DNA of 64,000 nucleotides, from contig JAGTXK010000187.1 of assembly GCA_019096195.1 (NCBI GenBank), positions 682,001-746,000 of the forward strand. The letters are read 5' to 3'. Position 1 is the stretch's first letter. Each line of letters opens with the position of its first letter. Of this stretch, positions 51,375 through 62,475 are shown in pieces. The notes beneath the pieces are model-generated. The model was not told where the DNA came from. It saw only the letters and a list, made by a program, of their open reading frames with translations, and did no database searches. Made by a program: the position numbers and the translations under genes. The DNA is from Boletus sp. NGJ (Eukaryota; Basidiomycota; Agaricomycetes; Boletales; Boletaceae).

Positions 51375-52980
51375 AATCAAACCAATGTATGCAGGGTAGA
51401 AGGGAGACAGGAATGTTGACAGCATTGACATATATAAAAAATTCCAACATGGAATTCATCATATAAAGACATGGTGCAAGACAACTAGAGGCCTACCAAA
51501 CACATTAAAGAAGGTTTGAGTGTAAAACATACATGCACTTATCAGCATGTCAAATTGCACAACAGATGTGAAGGACTCCTGCATGATTGGTGATTGCAAG
51601 TGAGACGGAGCCTAAGGCCATGAAGACAGCAACTTCCACCAGCTCTCCAGGAAAGGATAGGCAATGTCTGGCAAGGCCCACATCCCTTGCTCCATTGTCA
51701 GTATTGACTCCTCCCACATCACAAGCCCTGACTCCTCTGGAAAGATGTTGTGTAATAATTTGATCCTCTCTTTGGGTGCCTCTACCCACAACCTCAGAAC
51801 CATTGTGCGATCCAGGGCCAACAGTTCATAGCGGAAGCTGAGCTCATAGATCTCCCATAGAATGGAATGAATCAAATGAGTGGGCGGGTCTTCAAGTGTT
51901 GTGATAGCAATTGTCTGGTTCTGCCACAGCACAGAGTCCCACCCTGCCCAGGTCTCTCCTTGCAGATGCATAAGGGTATCTCCAAAAAGCATCTTAGCAG
52001 CTAGCTTCTTCTGTGCTAATCTGGTCATTATATTCTCAGCCACAATGTTTGAGGGAATAGAGTTGAGGAAGTTGTGCCAAGTCTGAGGCACAGGAAGTGG
52101 ATGCAGAGGGTTGTGCTCAATACAACTAATCCAAAGTGGGTGAGCAGCTAGCCAGTTGGTACAGAACAATTTCTGTCGCTAAGGCAATGAAGGTGTAATG
52201 AGAAGCGCAGGCTCAGGGAAACAATAGCTGGCATCCACCATTCCACTCCTGATTCTGGCAGGATTTTTGTCCACCTGTTTGAATACAGTGACCCATTGTG
52301 GGAATGCTAGCAGCATATTGGTGGCGTCAAGCTCCATCCATTTGTCTCAACCACTCTTTGGATTGTGAGCTCTGTTATGTAATGCTATGCGAAGTAGGGT
52401 AATGCCACATCAGAACACATTTTGTTGCAATGGAGATAGAAACATACTGGCTGAGAAATACATTTGTTGCTGAACAATATTATGTGCATTATTTTTTTTC
52501 TTTCCTTGCACCCAGCCACCTGACATGCCTTGTGATGAGGAGGCTACCAGGCCTTGCTGAGGAACAATGTTGGAAGGGGTGGTAGTGGAAGGCTCAATAA
52601 GTTGGGCACGGAAGAGGCACTGCATGTTCAAATGTTGGTCAGTACCCCCAGGACCAAGATGTAGCATTGGGTAGACAGTAATGATTGTGTTGTGCATGAA
52701 ATTTTTTTGTATGATGTGGTCAGGGCATGTGATGGAGACAACATTGACAATGTTAATACATAGATCGTGGTCCAACTGAGGGGTTCCATGATTGGAATCA
52801 ACGTATCATTTCAATAATGATGGATAGAAAACTCAGTATGTTTTTCTCATACATTTCTTATCATGATATTCACATAGCACAGAGGAGTTTGGTTGCACAG
52901 ATGGCAAGAATATTCCATGGCAATCATTTGATGAGCTTCTGTATTGCTACAAATTAACCATTACTAACTGGCCTGCTGGA
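51375..52980 (-). other. two long minus-strand frames, probably transposon debris
   Basis: Frames 52169-51612 (185 residues, with FGDTLMHLQGETWAGWDSVL and PFLESWWKLL) and 52775-52410 (121 residues, with ITCPDHIIQKNFMHNTIIT) look protein-like in composition but carry no motif I know. They lie between element relics and may be pieces of one damaged accessory gene. I assign no function. Confidence 0.35.
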
Positions 52981-53190
52981 GTTGCTGCCCCACCCATATA
53001 GATGCCCCATGATGCAAAAGTTGATGAACTCATTGCAGTCATTGACTTTTTCCTTAAGTGACACTTGCCAAGCCTTCATACACACCACATTGTATCTAAT
53101 GCTGGCAGGAGAATGTAATAATATAGGAAATTTTCAAACTTTTCATATGCATACTTACTTTTCATTTTCTTCAACTCTTTTCTTCATAAG

Positions 53191-53394
53191 TCACGTGACT
53201 GTGCACGTGACCGTGGAAACACATCACATGATAGATCTAGAACCTATGACGTCATATGACATCACACCTCATGTGATCCATGCCTCTTTAATTTCCGCTC
53301 TTCTCACACAGCCCTATTAATCTCCGCCTTACTATACCTAGTAATTTATCACACGCACTGCTTGGTCCATGCACACTCTCCTTATGTATATAAA
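53191..53394 (+). promoter_or_regulatory. orphan promoter-like cluster of palindromes and TATA box
   Basis: TCACGTGA (53191), GCACGTGA (53203), ATCACATGAT (53223), TGACGTCA (53247) and TCATGTGA (53269) lie within 90 bases, followed by TATATAAA at 53387. No recognised gene starts downstream, so it may be part of a solo LTR or of an element with the frame at 53748. Confidence 0.4.
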
Positions 53395-54447
53395 GTAGTA
53401 CTTTGACGACTGGAATCCCCAGTCTAATCCATTTGTCTCTTCCTCCAATAACCTATTAGCTTCGGCCATCGGTCGTCGTAGGGTTAGGAATAGTCAGGCC
53501 TAAGACTCCCCACCTGATTTGCTCAGCCAGGACCTGTGTAGCCTGCGAAGCACGTTCAAGCCTTGTGGATTGTTTTCTGAAAGGGATTCATAACAGAGAA
53601 GATTTGCTAATGTGAAGAACAAACAGCCTCAGCTTACAGTTCCTGATGTAGAGGTGTCAGTTGGTATATGGACACCAGGTCTGTTTTATTTTTTAATTTG
53701 CTTGTTTAACCTGTTGCTCACTTTATATTATAGAATGGTGTAATTGGGTGGAGAAAAATGACCCAAGAATGTTTACTATACCATTGATCACAGACACGGA
53801 GTCTCAACTGCTTTGCATCCTCAGGCAGTGCCGCAAGTTCCTCTGGGATGTATCTCGTGAAGTCAGCATTCCTGCTGAGCCAGACTCAAGGTGGTCCTCA
53901 TCCTCATCATCAGTGTCATCACATGAAGATACTGTTTTTGTGACTCATAAGAAGGCTAAGGGTAAAGTCAAACTGCCTCACCATGATCAAATGGGACCTC
54001 CTCCTACCTGCCCTTTAAAATCTCATGTACAATCACACAAGTATCACTGTGATAAAGAGGAGTCTGTTCTGGAGCGCCTCATATGAAAGCATATGAAGCT
54101 AGAGGCACAATCTAAGGTATATCATGTGATCCCTCCTTCATCTTTCAATTTTCAATTTTCTATAGGAATCACACACCCAGCATGCTCATTGACAGATACA
54201 TATATTAACTGCTTGCCAAGTCAGTGTTGCTTCCAACACTTGTGATACATAGACTACTTGCTATCATTGGTGTATTCAGCCTGACCTTCAACAGACCTCA
54301 GACAAAATAACAACAGAACCCATAACATGAGGTTATTTAATTACTTGGCTCACAAAGAGTAGGACATATGCTGAAAGTCTACCAAGGAATCTGGCCTGGA
54401 CCCATTAGGAACCTAACTCTCAGTAAGCCTCAGCAGAATCTTTATGA
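53395..54447 (+). other. unassigned sequence with one frame
   Basis: A 112-residue frame at 53748-54086 (with SQLLCILRQCRKFLWDVSRE and a Ser-rich run) has no known motif. The remainder is AT-rich without features. Confidence 0.3.
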
Positions 54448-55083
54448 CACCTTAGACATGATTGGATAAGTCCCAATAACTTAGTCGATACATATCTGTA
54501 AATAGATTGAACCTGGGAAAAATAAAATGTTTGCAATAAATATTGCTCAATACATTAAGAAAATGTTTATTACTTTGTCTAAAAACTTAGTCATTCAAAA
54601 GAGGAAGAATAACATAGCTAAATTTATTCAAAATAATAACTAAGAGTTAATCATATTTACATATTTTATCATATATTTCAAAGAGGATATTCAATTTGTT
54701 TCTCTTACAAAGTCTAAAATATATTCTGCATCTGAACAATAAACATATTAGTAATCATGAATTCTCATTGGCTAGGCTCAAATATTCCTTTTATACAGAA
54801 TCAAAATAGGGTTTTAGACTTTGTGAGAACAACAAATTGAATATCCTCTTTGAAATATATGATAAAATATGTAAATACAATTGACTCTTAGTTATTATTT
54901 TGAATAAATTTAGCTATGTTATTCTTCCTCTTTTGAATGACTAAGTTTTTAGACAGAGTAATAAACATTTTCTTAATGTATTGAGCAATATTTATTGCAA
55001 ACATTTTATTTTTCCCAGGTTCAATCTATTTACAGATATGTATCGACTAAGTTATTCGGACTTATCCGATCATGTCTGAGGTG
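54448..55083. mobile_element. foldback (MITE-like) element with long inverted repeats
   Basis: About 636 bases of AT-rich DNA with arms 54448-54719 and 54811-55083 that are near-perfect reverse complements (about 272 bases each) around a spacer of about 90 bases. The ends read CACCTTAGACATGAT and ATCATGTCTGAGGTG. There is no coding capacity. The close match of the arms suggests a young insertion or a hairpin kept alike by correction. No clear target duplication is seen; ATGA occurs on both sides. Confidence 0.85.
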
Positions 55084-55248
55084 CATGACAACCGGCTGTG
55101 TAATGACTAATATTACATAGATCACATGATTTCAATGTCAATACACACGTGATCACCCAGAAATTGCACGGGCGGGAGTCTAACACGCGTCCTACGCACT
55201 ACCAACGCTTGTCCCTTTGACCGTCTGACTTGGTTATATCCAATCACT

Positions 55249-56792
55249 ATGAGCCACAGTCGTAATGCAAAGGCATCGGAATCTTCCTTGGTAGCTCGGA
55301 ACGACGCCATCCAGGGAAGGTTGTCCACGCGAGAAGCAAAACGGGTAGCGAAGGCAGCAGATCGTCAAGAAAAATCAGACGCGTTCAAGGAGGAGGTCTC
55401 CTTATTCTCTCTATCTCTGAAAATAGTAAATCAACAAACAACTAACATTAGGGTAACGCCTTCTTTCGTAATGGCAATTTCCAAGACGCTTTGGAACGGT
55501 ACCAACGAGCCATTGACGTACACCAGCGATCTGCAAAGCCTGTTCTATTGGCTAATTTGGCGGCTACATATCTCAAATTGGGCATGTCTGTCGAACTATT
55601 TTGGTTGCGTGCCCCACACGCTAATGATTCGAATGCCCAGGTACTCCGAAGCACACGACGCAGCTGAGAGAGCGCTCGTAGCAGACCCGACGTCCGTGAA
55701 AGCAAGGTACCGTCGTGGTATGGCGCGTAAGCACATGAAAATGTGGACTGCCGCGGGCAGCGGTAGGGCCCTCACCGTCTGTCCGCACCCCGCAACTCAC
55801 CACAGAGCGTATCAGATTTCCGTACAATGCTCGCTCTCGATCCGGGTAATAAGGTCGCCGAAGCCGAATTAGCCTTTGCAGAAGAAATGCGTCACAGTCC
55901 TTCGCATTGGGAAGACGAGGAAGAGGAGACGAAGAACTATACCGATTACGAGGACCCTGCGTTGGAGGACGATCCACAGCTCGGGGAATCACTCTCTGAA
56001 TCGAGTGATTGCGAACATACAGGCAACGGCATCCCGTGCAAGTTTTACAATCGTACGGAGTGCAAGAATAGGCGTGCCTGTCGGTTCTCACACGCACCAG
56101 ACAAAAAGAGTGAACGGGATGCGCTGTGAGTGTGATTCATTTTCAATGTTGTGTTGTGATTGTGACGGAGTGTGTTTTTAGGGGGCGAAATGTGTGTCGA
56201 TACTACTTGATCGGTGTGTGCAAATTTGGCGAGCGATGCAGCTACTTGCACTCGGAGGAGTATCTATTGCAGAGGGGCTGGTGGTCGACAGCAGAAGGGA
56301 TCGACAACGAGAAAAAACGATACAACTTGATTCGAATGTGCAACAAGGCAATCACCGATTACAACGACGTAACCAAAGTCTCAGGGACAGGGCAGACGTC
56401 AAAGAAGAAGCAAACAAAGGGGAAGAAGAAACGTGATCATCATTCCCGCTCAGGTTTTGAGGGTTCGGAACCCAGCTTCGCGTCTGCCAGAAATCAGCCA
56501 AACCAGCTACAAACAGCCTCTAACATAGGGCAGTCATCACAGAAGATGAATACGAAGAGCAAGAAAAAACCTACAGTTTACTCTTATCCGAGCTGGGAAG
56601 GATATGATTCAGATGAAGGATCTGGTATGTTCGGCTTCACAAGCAACGAGGTGGACGAACTCCTTTGTCAGGGGGTTAAACCATGGGACGATGATGCACG
56701 GGTACGTTCGACTCGTCCAGTGATACAACACGTTTGGTTACATTTTCTGTTCCAAGGATGTCTTGGATGCTCTTCATGATTATTATTGTTGA
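55249..56792 (+). CDS. TPR and tandem CCCH zinc-finger protein
   Basis: Exons 55249-55395, 55452-55585, 55641-55752, 55806-56125, 56182-56701 and 56757-56792 give an unbroken 422-residue protein. The N-terminal third is a tetratricopeptide-type helical repeat (GNAFFRNGNFQDALERYQRA; LANLAATYLKLGMYSEAHDA; SVKARYRRGMARKHM), usual for binding partner proteins. An acidic stretch follows, then two C-x7-C-x5-C-x3-H zinc fingers (CKFYNRTECKNRRACRFSH and CRYYLIGVCKFGERCSYLH), a type that mostly binds RNA, and a Lys-rich tail with KKKQTKGKKKR. An RNA-linked role is likely but the target is unknown. The third intron has no usable GT donor; a GC donor at 55753 (GCGGGC) restores the frame with a 53-base intron, though the donor is weak. 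Confidence 0.82.
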
Positions 56793-57459
56793 TGTACATC
56801 AAACACTACACCTTCGCGTAAGTTTCCCCCGAAATTCCACAATCGTTCTCGCACGTATGATGATAACAATACGTATCTTCATTCGCGGCCCTCGCTTTCT
56901 CCGTTTGGATTCTGACAGGCGAAAGCCCATCATGCCCTTTTCGTTTACTTGTTTGCTATTTAATGGCATTGTTTGTGATGATTTTATGCCTTTACCCAGA
57001 GTCGCTGCGATGTAGCGCGAATAACCTCGTCGAGATCAATGATGATCGATGATCCCTATCTAGACCATTGGACAGGTTGTGTCAGCAGCCATCGTGGTCA
57101 AATGTCTCTTTGAGTACCAGCCCTCACGGTACTTGTGGTCGTTTCCGAGCACTCAAAAAAGCAAGTGAAGAGAGTACGCAATGCATTTATTGATGCTGGG
57201 AGGACCAATCCGATTCAGAAAGAGCTACACGGAACTCATACCTTCGGGTATGGCATTGTTTAGCAGTCGTGGACCATAGCAGACGCCAGAGCGGAAAAAA
57301 GTGGACGAACACATCGCGATTGATTGGAATGGGACATGATTCAGAAAACCAGGAGTTTTGGATTCAGGAAGCAGCATTGACCTCGTACGTGTTCCTTTCT
57401 GCTAGATTTGTTATCCGTAATTCGTTTTAATCTCAACGCGTCTTCGACAGTACTCGGAG
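56793..57459. other. intergenic, no gene recognised
   Basis: Short frames without motifs lie between the zinc-finger gene and the tandem repeat. Confidence 0.4.
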
Positions 57460-57833
57460 CCAGGTCCAAGTTGGCATCGTACCGTGCATCCACTTATGTG
57501 CTCCGTATCGTAGAGGTCTCGGATCCTGTTTGCGAGCTCAGCCTGGACTCTGTACGGTATCTATGCTATCTTTATCCAATTTGCTTATGAAGCCAACGCT
57601 TGCTTATGAATCCATAGCGATAGAAGACATCTAAAAGAGGTTCAAAGCCAGGTCCAAGTCGGCATCGTACCGTGCATCCACTTCTGTGCTCCGTATCGTA
57701 GAGGTCTCGGATCCTGTTTGCGAGCTCAGCCTGGACTCTGTACGGTATCTTTGCTATCGTTATCCAATTTGCTTATGAAGCCAACGCTTGCTTATGAATC
57801 CACAGCGATAGAAGACATCTAAAAGAGGTTCAT
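57460..57833. repeat. 187-base tandem duplication
   Basis: Two adjacent direct copies, 57460-57646 and 57647-57833, start GCCAGGTCCAAGT and are over 90 percent alike with only scattered substitutions. The array ends 46 bases before the ATG of the next gene, so the duplicated unit contains its promoter or leader. Confidence 0.9.
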
Positions 57834-57879
57834 ACCAACCCCCGTCTGCTTTCTCATCCCCATCCATCCTACCGCGATC

Positions 57880-59397
57880 ATGTCGACCAAGACACAAATA
57901 TTCATCACAGGTGCTACAGGTACGACGCGTCGATCTCTACGCGTATCTGGGACCCCTATCTCATACCACCGTCCCGTCAGGCTACATCGGCGGCGCCACC
58001 CTCGAACGTCTTCTTCAGCACCGTACCGCCTCCACATCGGAGATCACCGCGCTCGTTCGCAACCCCGACAAAGCCACCTTGTTCGCATCGATCGGTGTCA
58101 AAACTGTCGTTGGATCCCACGACGATGGGCCGCTGCTCGAGCGACAAGCATCCGAGAGCGACGTCGTGTTTGCTTGCGTGAGTTTCCATTTGATGAGGTG
58201 GGCTAGGTCGGTGTTGAGCGTTGACGATGGCTCGCGCGGTGGTTTAGGCAGACGCAGATCATGTCGGGGCGTGTGAGGCCATTTTGAGAGGGTTGAAGAA
58301 GCGGCATGAGGTGACGGGTACGGTGCCCATTCTCGTCCACACTGTACGTCGTTTCGCAGACCGATTCCCCTCACTGATCCCGTCGGGTCGGTGCCTGGCC
58401 TAGTCTGGAACGGGTACGTTTACATTCGAGACTACATGTTGGGATCTACCGTCTTCACATGGCCATTGGCCGGCTGACCAGGTGTCTTGACCGACAACGC
58501 AATGGGGATGTATGCGTACGACACCATTTGGGACGACACGAATCTCGATCAGCTCGACACGCTTCCAGATACCCAACAACACCGCAACGTCGATCTCCTT
58601 GTTCTCGCCGCTGACAAGGAAGGTGCGTCTCGTGTCGCCTCCTAACATCATCACAAATCCTAACCGCCCACGCGACTCCGAACCTATACGCACACAGGGT
58701 ACGCACGAACATATATCGTATTGCCTTCCACGATCTACGGTCTTGCCACCGGCCCCCTCGTCACCCTCGGCATCCAAAACGCACGCTCCATTCAGATACC
58801 CGGGCTCGTTGCAGCGAGCATCGCGCGGAAACGTGGGGGCATGGTCGGTCTGGGACTCAACAAATGGCCCAACGTTCATGTCGACGACAGTGCGTTTTTG
58901 CATCTCTTTCCCGCGATCGTGGTTGACGACCCCCTCCCACTCCGGGTCACCTTTGCTAGTCGCCGACTTGTACATCGTGCTGTACGACGCCATCCTCGAT
59001 GGTCGTGCAGGCCACGGCCGCAACGGCTTGTACTTTGGCGAAAACGGGGAATACACGCTCAAAGACGTTTCCGCACAGGTCGCGCAGGTGCTCGTCGACG
59101 TGGGTGTGAGCAACCCCGACGCACGGACGCCGACGTCATTTGACGCGGCAGATTATGCGCGGCCGGAGAATAAACATGTGCGTCCCTCTACCGATCTTTG
59201 GAGGGGGTGCTTTCGGCGTTGACGTGTTCTGACTGCTTCGGAATGTATTGTAGCTGGTATACCTCGGCACAAACTCCCGGTGTAAGGCCAACCGGGCGCG
59301 TGCGCTGGGATGGACGCCCAAATATACGACGGAGGACATGTTGAAGAGCATCCGAGGTGAAGTGGAGTGGCAGCTCAAGCACAAGGCCGATGCATGA
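57880..59397 (+). CDS. NAD(P)-binding extended SDR-like protein (epimerase/dehydratase type)
   Basis: Rossmann-fold oxidoreductase-like protein. Exons 57880-57919, 57981-58177, 58248-58343, 58404-58413, 58482-58622, 58698-58889, 58960-59177 and 59254-59397 give an unbroken 345-residue protein. The nucleotide-binding motif TGxxGxxG is present as TGATGYIGG at residues 10-18. SGTGVLTDNAMG, then TYIVLPSTIYG (with the SDR Tyr region), and GLNKWPNVHVDD mark the middle, and the C-terminus has LGWTPKYTTEDML, typical of NmrA-like or epimerase-like family members. Exon 4 is only ten bases. The actual substrate is unknown; it could be a redox sensor rather than an enzyme. A tandemly doubled 187-base segment sits directly upstream and may change expression. 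Confidence 0.88.
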
Positions 59398-59742
59398 AAG
59401 CCTACGAGCACTCTCGTGCCCAGTCAAGGGAAGCTGTCGAGGCAACGACGTTGATGGTTATGAACATTATAGGAGGCATATATGTATCTGTATCGACTAC
59501 CACCCGAAAACAAAAAGTACAGTTCCAGATCACCACGAGAAAATGAATGAGGAGAGCATCGGTATCGACAGCAACCTCCATTATCCCAACGCAACGAGCA
59601 AAGCAATAGAGAGAACATGAAGAGAGAAAGCATTAGACATGTCCGCATAGTTGCTTGATCCATCCGTGTGCATGCGCGTCCCATGATTGCGACATGGCAA
59701 CGACCCCGACCGTCATCCCTGTGTGCGCATATGGTCCTACCG
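59398..59742. other. spacer between convergent genes
   Basis: No coding feature; it contains the 3' ends of both neighbours. Confidence 0.4.
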
Positions 59743-60963
59743 TCAACAAATTGTACAACCCGTACAGCAACCCCCTCGCCTCGCGGGCTCGCCCTCTGTT
59801 GGATGCTCGACATTCCCCCTACCGCCAGGACCGACACCCACCGTCGACAGTCGTCTCCCGATGGCAACGCTCAGCCGTTTCTTCTTCAGTGCGGGGTCGT
59901 CCGAGGGGAGTGCATAGGGACGGATGGAAAGGTGGACGATCGAGGGGGTGACATTGGAGTCGGAGGGAAGTGAGGTTGGGAATCCGACGCCTGTTATAAC
60001 GTCGATCAGCACATGGGACGAGCAGAAATCATCGACACCTCCAGGCGTCCGGGAAACGGAACGACCCGCGATCGATAACGGAGGATAGGAAAAAGGAAGA
60101 GTCTAAACACGCACGCAGTAGCGTATCATCGTCCTGCAATATCTTGCCCAGGTACAGTATTCGGAGATAGGATGGCGCAGGCGGGCGTTCGTCTTGCCAA
60201 TCTAAACGAGACAAGAAGCCAGGGAGTGGGGATGGGGTGGAAGCGGAGTGGGCCAAAAACAAAAACAAAACGTGAAATCAGAAAAAGAGGGCCGATCATC
60301 ACGCAGTCGGAACGGAAATGACGACGAACCTGCATCACGCGCAGGCCATGCGTTCCATACGAGCTCCTTGACCCGTCCAATCGTCGTTTCTGGGTCAAAG
60401 GACTGTGTTTTTCGCAGTCCGGAGACGAGAAGGAATGTCAGCGATACTTGCGGAGTTTGTGGAATAGGGGGTTCAGTGGAAAGGGTCTGTGCGCCATTTG
60501 TTGGTGCATCTGGCGTCGGCGTCGTGGTGGTGATCGTAGTCGTGGCAGAGAAAATCGTGGGACCAGCAGCAGCAGCACTAAGCCCAGGGACATCCTGCAC
60601 CGCAAACGCAGTGGGGAGAGGTGGCAGCGGAGGATACACTGGTGCAGGTGACGAATCCACATCGACCCTTGTATAGGACGTCCGCGCACTTGCGGAGATG
60701 TAGGGACCAAACTTGGCATTGGGAGGATCGGCGGGTGAAACATGTGCTGTCGAGGGACGGTCGGAGGAGAGTGGTGGGGCGTGTGTGTATGCGAGGGGCT
60801 GAAGCGGACTGCCAAAGGTACCGCCTTGTGATGTGAAGGGTCTGACGACGGTGTCTGCAAAAGGCGGACTGGTGGATGGTTTTGGTGGTGGGTGTGTCGG
60901 TGGTTGAGGATCGCTCGTGGAGGCCACCACATCGGGGAGGAGGTTGGGCATTTCGGTGCTCAT
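59743..60963 (-). CDS. membrane-anchored ubiquitin-fold protein (UBL3/MUB-like)
   Basis: Minus-strand exons 60963-60339, 60201-60115 and 59990-59743 give an unbroken 319-residue protein. The first 180 residues are Pro/Ser/Thr-rich and disordered in look. A ubiquitin-like domain follows, with VSLTFLLVSGLRKTQSFDPE, then IGRVKELVWNAWPAHWQDER, SYLRILYLGKILQDDDTL and PSIVHLSIRP. The end is GGCCTGCTIC: the last four residues CTIC fit a CAAX prenylation box, with further cysteines for acylation, as in UBL3/MUB proteins that sit at the plasma membrane and recruit E2 enzymes or sort cargo into vesicles. There is no Gly-Gly end, so it is not conjugated. The long N-terminal extension is unlike animal and plant UBL3, which are about 115 residues. 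Confidence 0.88.
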
Positions 60964-61273
60964 GGTGGTGCGGTCGTGAACGAAATCCGAGGGTAAAGCG
61001 ACGGCGCTCGAGGCAATGCAACACAGCGAGAAAGAGATAATGTAATATGAGCCGCACGCGAAGCCAGAGATCAGAGGTTAGGAGGGCTGTGGAAGTGTCG
61101 ACCAGGGAAGCGATAATAAGACCCGTGTGATGGGAAAGAAAATTTGAATGAGGGTGGTGGCGCAGACGCGCTGCAAGCCAACTCAAGAGGAGAATGGACG
61201 AGGAGCTTGACGTCGGCTAGAATGTTCGGTTGCGTCAAATAGGTGATGGATCAGTCTCATTCCAGCATGAATA
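60964..61273. other. promoter region of the UBL3-like gene
   Basis: No gene; ends at the inverted-repeat element. Confidence 0.4.
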
Positions 61274-62118
61274 CTGTAGCCGTCTGTATGGAAGCAACGG
61301 GTGGGAGTGCGTTACGCTTACCCCTGACTCCGTGCTTAGCAACCGGACCCCCATTATGCGTTACGTTGCCATTGTTAGCAACCTGGTGGCCGGTGCTGGC
61401 GTTATGGGGGAACCTTTAGCAACCAGACTCAGACTTGGACTCGGAGTAACAGTATATGGTTATATAGGAATGGACATTCTATGTCATTATTGCAAACAGA
61501 ATGATAGTACAGCCATGAGCGAAATTTTCAGAAAATTTGTACCAGCACTTCGTACTGCTATGGACTTGTAGCTCAACTATGACCTCTCCGACTCACAAAG
61601 GCCCATCCTCAGAACTCATCTCACGGATCCATCATCTACAGAGTTTGCTCGAACACCTTCCGAATATCACACTCACTCCACACTCCACAAAGAGATCGAA
61701 GATCGGATGGGTGTTGTCCATGGACTCAACAACTCTGTGGACTGTGATGATGACGATGATGACGCCGATGTCCCATCGAGTGCGGTGATTCACGATGCCC
61801 TTGGCTTAGATGTGGCTCAGATTCCTGCCGAGGTGGACAGTGCCCCACTTTGTGTTCAAAGCACAGTAAAAGGTCCTAACAATTCATTGGAGGCTGCAGG
61901 GGAGTACAAGGACATCTGGGCTTTTATTAACTTCAATGAATGCTTGTAACTACCTTTTATCCACTGTTATGCATTACGTTGCTATCGTTAGCAACCAAGC
62001 TGGCCAAGTTGCGTGACGCCAGAAAATTTTAGCAACCAGCACACCGTTATGTGTTATTTTTAGCGACGCAACCACCTAGCGTTACGCGTTACGGTTGCTT
62101 CCATACAGACGGCTACAG
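61274..62118. mobile_element. MITE-like element with TA target duplication
   Basis: Terminal inverted repeats of about 25 bases, starting CTGTAGCCGTCTGTATGG and ending in its complement, are flanked on both sides by TA, as for Tc1/mariner-type transposons. Length is 845 bases. Inside the ends are several GTTAGCAACC and GCGTTACG motifs in both orientations. A frame at 61707-61949 (with an Asp run and YKDIWAFINFNECL) has no transposase motif, so the element is non-autonomous. Confidence 0.8.
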
Positions 62119-62475
62119 TACGTTGTTTCGTTGTCACCACACACTGCATTGAACGGAACATTTCACTTACTGTAATGCTAGCAACTTGTCAAGTCCGACT
62201 CCCGCGCAAATTACTACTGTAAATGCCGCATCTGCACTTTCCCTGAGAGACGCTTGTCCACTTGCTCGAAGTTCTCACCAACATTGTGTGGGCAAAAAGT
62301 GCTCCTTCACGGTCGTCAGGGTGCTCGTGTGACATGAACCGGTTAATTTACAAGGACCAAGGGACAGGAACTTTACCCACGTCATGACTCTATGTACCAT
62401 AGACAATGCCCCTGTGCCGTTTTCCGAGGCGAATCCTTCACCGCAGCATTACTGTTTACTATCTAGAAACATGCA
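62119..62475. other. spacer, no gene recognised
   Basis: 3' flank of the mannosyltransferase gene; no coding feature seen. Confidence 0.4.

Noticed and set aside
55150-55230. tRNA gene on the minus strand
   Set aside because: A B-box-like GTTAGACTCCCGCC and an A-box-like GTTGGTAGTGCG are present, but I could not fold a full cloverleaf; at most it is a tRNA-derived remnant.
57460-57833. CRISPR or satellite array
   Set aside because: Only two units without spacers; a plain tandem duplication.
60438-60932. Minus-strand frame with Pro/His-rich protein
   Set aside because: Out-of-frame shadow of the disordered first exon of the UBL3-like gene.
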